Assembly: GCA_002418865.1 (NCBI GenBank)
Contig: DIEY01000085.1
Location: 1 to 24,589 of the forward strand
Direction of reading: 5' to 3'
Origin: Bacteroidales bacterium UBA5762
GTDB taxonomy: Bacteria > Bacteroidota > Bacteroidia > Bacteroidales > TTA-H9
DNA length: 24,589 nt
Shown here: positions 22,031 to 24,589 of the stretch, piece after piece
Layout: each line of letters begins with the position of its first letter
Numbering within the stretch: position 1 is the first letter of the stretch
The notes under the pieces: generated by a model
Databases searched by the model: none
What the model was told of the DNA's origin: nothing
Seen by the model: only the letters and a program-made list of their open reading frames with translations
Position numbers and translations under genes: made by a program

Positions 22031-23218
22031 TTATTGGATAATATTGAGTTTTTTCCCTACCTTTTGACATGCTTCAATGGCCTGATCGATTTGTTGGTGG
22101 TTATGAGTGGCCATGAGTGAGAAACGAATTAGGGTAGAATCGCTTGGTACGGCAGGGGAAACCACTGGATTGACAAAAACCCCCTCGTCGAGTAGCATTC
22201 TTGTAAATAGAAAAGTTTTTGTATCATCTCTTACATAGAGCGGGATAATTGGAGATTCAGATCTTCCTGTATCAAAACCCAGTTCTTTAAAACTTTTCAT
22301 AGCATAATGTGTATTGTCCCAAAGTTTTTCGATGCGTTGTGGTTCATTTTGAATAATTTCGAGTGCTGCTAAAACGCTACCTGTGGCTGCTGGGGCAATG
22401 CTTGCACTAAAGATGAGCGAACGACAATTATGTTTTAAATAATTAATAGTATAAGAATCGGAAGCTATAAAACCACCTATAGAAGCTAAGCTCTTACTGA
22501 AAGTTCCCATGATGAGGTCAACCTCATTTTCCAATCCGAAATGGCTTGCGGTTCCCGATCCTTTCTTGCCAATCACTCCTATGGAATGCGCATCGTCTAC
22601 CATTATGGTAGCATTATATTTTTTTGCTAATTCTACTATACCTGGCAAATCAACAATATCACCTTCCATACTAAAAATTCCATCCACTACAATGAGTTTA
22701 ATCTTGTCGGGTTTGCATTGTTTGAGAATTTTCTCGAGAGAGGACATATCATTATGTCGGTATTTGAGAGCCTGAGAAAATGATAAGCGACGGCCTTCAA
22801 TAATAGAGGCATGGTCTAATTCATCGAGTATGATATAGTCGTCTCTTCCGGTTAATGTGGGAATAACCCCAGCATTAACCAGGAAGCCGGCACTGAAAAT
22901 AATGGCAGCATCCTTTTGTACAAATTCAGCAAGCTTTTCTTCGAGTTTGATATGTATATCGAGGGTACCATTTAAAAATCTTGAGCCAGCACACCCGCTT
23001 CCATATTTATCGATAGCTTGTTTAGCCGCTTCCTTAATTTTAGGATGATTAGTCAATCCAAGGTAACTATTCGAACCAAACATCAAAACATCTTTTCCAT
23101 TAATTTTTACTACAGTGTCCTGTTCCGATTCAATGACTCGAAAGTAAGGATACACGCCCATCTGCTGGGCCCTTTGCGGGATGTCGTATTTCGACATTTT
23201 TTGCTGTAATAGCTTCAT
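22031..23218 (-). CDS. spt: Serine palmitoyltransferase (alpha-oxoamine synthase family)
   Basis: 395 residues. This PLP enzyme condenses an acyl thioester with serine to give a 3-keto sphingoid base, the first step of sphingolipid synthesis. The PLP lysine is Lys242 in GTFSKSLASIGGF; His136 (LDHASI) stacks on the cofactor; Asp208 and His211 (VDDAHSIG) bind the pyridine ring and phenol oxygen. NSYLGL and GSGCAGSRFLNG are also characteristic. Sequence alone does not fully separate Spt from 2-amino-3-ketobutyrate CoA ligase (Kbl) or BioF. The absence of biotin or threonine-degradation genes, the neighbouring acyltransferases and the lipid genes downstream make Spt the best call. An internal ATG at 23197 is an alternative start. 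A -7 box is 44-51 bases upstream. Confidence 0.88.
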   Translation of the reverse strand: MKLLQQKMSKYDIPQRAQQMGVYPYFRVIESEQDTVVKINGKDVLMFGSNSYLGLTNHPKIKEAAKQAIDKYGSGCAGSRFLNGTLDIHIKLEEKLAEFVQKDAAIIFSAGFLVNAGVIPTLTGRDDYIILDELDHASIIEGRRLSFSQALKYRHNDMSSLEKILKQCKPDKIKLIVVDGIFSMEGDIVDLPGIVELAKKYNATIMVDDAHSIGVIGKKGSGTASHFGLENEVDLIMGTFSKSLASIGGFIASDSYTINYLKHNCRSLIFSASIAPAATGSVLAALEIIQNEPQRIEKLWDNTHYAMKSFKELGFDTGRSESPIIPLYVRDDTKTFLFTRMLLDEGVFVNPVVSPAVPSDSTLIRFSLMATHNHQQIDQAIEACQKVGKKLNIIQ

Positions 23219-23261
23219 GCTGAATGTATAATAAATTTTAGTTGAAATTTACAAAAACTTG

Positions 23262-23269
23262 CAAATATA
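23262..23269 (-). promoter_or_regulatory. -7 promoter box before spt
   Basis: Read on the minus strand the sequence is TATATTTG, an exact TAnnTTTG match. It predicts a transcript start near 23256 and a leader of about 38 bases for the spt/GNAT/GNAT unit. A minus-strand TTTG at 23295-23298 is a little too far upstream to be an ideal -33 element. Confidence 0.5.
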
Positions 23270-23305
23270 TGGAAACTTTTATTATTGCGATTTTCAAAGT
23301 CTTTG

Positions 23306-24022
23306 TTATCGGGATATTGACATCATATTTCCAAGCAGGAAAATAGCAGGGATTTTATGAATAGGCGGGGAGAAGTTTCTCCAATGTTCTATTTCCATGG
23401 TTCGAATAAACTCATTCGAACTGAGCAGACCCGCAGCTATACACAAACCCGTCTGGGGTTGGCAAAATTGCAAAAGAGATGAATAAAGCTTTAGATTTCT
23501 GTAAGGAGTTTCCATAAAAATTTGGGTTTGATGTCTCGATCTTTGTTCTAATTCAAGAATATGCTGTTTGCGTGCATTTTTTTCAATAGGGAGATAGCCG
23601 TTAAAACAAAAGTTTTGTCCGTTGAAGCCTGAACTAGCTAAAGCCAAAATGATTGACGATGAGCCTGATAAGGGAATAATACGAATATTGTGTCGATGAG
23701 CTAATGCGACAATATACGCACCTGGATCGGCTATACAAGGAACACCTGCTTCACTCATTAAGCCAATGTCTTGTCCTTCTATAACTTCTTCCAGCATGTG
23801 ATCAATATTTTCATTAGGGGTATGCTCGTTAAGAATTTGAAAGTTACATTCATCGATAGGGAAGGTAGGCATAGCAATACGCAGGAATTTTCTTGCTGTT
23901 CGAATTTCTTCAACAATAAAATGTCTTATTTGAGAAATTATAGACAGAGAATAGGCGTCCCATCCAAAAGGCGAATCAATTGAGAGTGGTACAGGAATTA
24001 AATAGAGTTTTCCTTTATTCAT
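23306..24022 (-). CDS. Tetrapyrrole methylase-family SAM methyltransferase (short RsmI-like)
   Basis: 238 residues. It starts LYLIPVPLSIDSPFG, and the RsmI-like nucleotide/SAM loop is GLMSEAGVPCIADPGAYIVALAH (about 107-129), which parallels SDAGTPxISDPGxxLV of RsmI, the 16S rRNA C1402 2'-O-methyltransferase. A second conserved block is IIPLSGSSSIILALASSGFNGQNFCFNGYLP (about 134-164). It is shorter than RsmI (about 280) and lacks its C-terminal domain. Bacteroidota carry such a short paralogue alongside RsmI, and its substrate is not established as far as I know. It is co-directional with, and 10 bases after, the threonine dehydratase-like gene, and 87 bases ahead of spt. Confidence 0.85.
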   Translation of the reverse strand: MNKGKLYLIPVPLSIDSPFGWDAYSLSIISQIRHFIVEEIRTARKFLRIAMPTFPIDECNFQILNEHTPNENIDHMLEEVIEGQDIGLMSEAGVPCIADPGAYIVALAHRHNIRIIPLSGSSSIILALASSGFNGQNFCFNGYLPIEKNARKQHILELEQRSRHQTQIFMETPYRNLKLYSSLLQFCQPQTGLCIAAGLLSSNEFIRTMEIEHWRNFSPPIHKIPAIFLLGNMMSISR

Positions 24023-24032
24023 TCGATCTTAG

Positions 24033-24589
24033 TTAATGAGAAGTAAATGGCAGCTTGCTTAAATCAACATTACCACCCGACAAAATAATGGCAGTTTTGG
24101 AATGGAGGAAAATTTCAGGGTATTGAAGTATGGATCCCAACGGAACAGCTGCCGAGGGTTCGACTATAATTTTCATCCTTTCCCATATCATTTGCATTGC
24201 TTTTACGATGTTTTGTTCGCTAACTCTAAGGATTTCGAAAACATTTTTCTTGATGATAGGGAAGGTTTTCGATCCTAAGGAAGTAAGCAAGCCATCAGCA
24301 ATAGTCACAGGGTGAAGAGAAGGGACGATTTTACCCGTATGGAATGAATGATAGGCATCGTCGGCGCCTTCGGGTTCGGCGCCTAAAACTTTCGTATGAT
24401 TAGAAAAATATAGAGCCGCTAAACTTGAACCACTTAATAATCCTCCTCCTCCCACAGGGGTAATCAAAAAGTCAGGCCAACCTATTTCTTCGAAAATTTC
24501 CACAGCTGCTGTAGATTGACCTGCTATGATACTATAATTATTATAAGGATGTATTTCGATAGCCCCAGTTTGTTGAATTACATTTTTCA
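24033..24589 (-). CDS. Threonine dehydratase/serine racemase-type PLP enzyme, C-terminal part (5' cut by window)
   Basis: The frame stays open to the window edge and gives the last 184 residues. The segment IHPYNNYSIIAGQSTAAVEIFEEIG precedes the phosphate-binding glycine loop PVGGGGLLSG, and the protein ends AIILSGGNVDLSKLPF. This is the fold-type II PLP family of threonine ammonia-lyase and serine racemase. It ends right after the SGGNVDL motif without an ACT or other regulatory domain, as in the short catabolic or racemase type rather than biosynthetic IlvA. The PLP lysine lies outside the window. Which reaction (threonine or serine dehydration, serine racemisation) cannot be decided from this part. 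A relation to spt, which uses serine, is possible but unproven. Confidence 0.88.
   Translation of the reverse strand, partial: KNVIQQTGAIEIHPYNNYSIIAGQSTAAVEIFEEIGWPDFLITPVGGGGLLSGSSLAALYFSNHTKVLGAEPEGADDAYHSFHTGKIVPSLHPVTIADGLLTSLGSKTFPIIKKNVFEILRVSEQNIVKAMQMIWERMKIIVEPSAAVPLGSILQYPEIFLHSKTAIILSGGNVDLSKLPFTSH

Noticed and set aside
22509..22775. An 88-codon plus-strand open frame inside spt, and similar frames opposite MIPS (11539-11787) and the HAD gene (12094-12351)
   Set aside because: All are complementary to strongly conserved enzyme genes. They have no promoter and no protein-like motif.
22031..23218. 2-amino-3-ketobutyrate CoA ligase (kbl) or biotin synthesis (bioF) as identity of the PLP enzyme
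   Set aside because: No threonine dehydrogenase or biotin gene is nearby, and the neighbours are lipid genes. It cannot be fully excluded by sequence alone.

Overview
The window comes from a low-GC member of the Bacteroidota, probably Bacteroidales or a close relative. The signs are several matches to the phylum's -7 promoter box (TAnnTTTG), families largely restricted to the phylum (a CarboxypepD_reg + DUF5686 outer-membrane protein, a DUF4833 protein, a Bacteroidetes-type myo-inositol-phosphate synthase), a sphingolipid gene set, and start codons with little Shine-Dalgarno sequence. No rRNA, tRNA, IS element or CRISPR array was seen.

Left part, mostly plus strand (1-6916): the tail of a YceI-like protein, an outer-membrane beta-barrel protein, a second YceI-like protein and an overlapping Rrf2/IscR-type regulator with three cysteines. 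Then follow fabG, a membrane-anchored von Willebrand A protein and a Ste24-type CAAX protease. A convergent junction with small hairpins (6917-7141) leads to a minus-strand DUF5686 outer-membrane protein. A divergent promoter region separates that gene from a plus-strand DUF4833 gene broken by a one-base frameshift. A perfect 15-bp GC-rich hairpin marks the next convergent junction.

Main part, minus strand (23218 down to 10692): thirteen co-directional genes that look like one lipid head-group system in three units. (A) Serine palmitoyltransferase and two tandem paralogous GNAT-like acyltransferases, which would make the long-chain base and possibly the ceramide. (B) A CDP-alcohol phosphotransferase, a LicC-like cytidylyltransferase, a LysE-type exporter and a second nucleotidyltransferase. 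(C) A TetR regulator with a candidate operator, an ATP-grasp enzyme resembling inositol-phosphate kinases, a second CDP-alcohol phosphotransferase lacking the usual last motif aspartate, an LPG_synthase_TM flippase-like protein, a HAD protein and myo-inositol-1-phosphate synthase. Four genes of unit C overlap each other by 4, 4 and 17 bases.

The simplest reading is that MIPS makes inositol phosphate, the nucleotidyltransferases activate inositol phosphate and a second alcohol phosphate with CTP, and the two phosphotransferases attach these heads to dihydroceramide or diacylglycerol. Inositol sphingolipids are known from gut Bacteroidetes. The ATP-grasp enzyme, the altered phosphotransferase and the apparent two-head-group layout are the least expected parts. 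The window ends with a short RsmI-like tetrapyrrole methylase-family protein and the C-terminal part of a threonine dehydratase/serine racemase-type enzyme, both on the minus strand.
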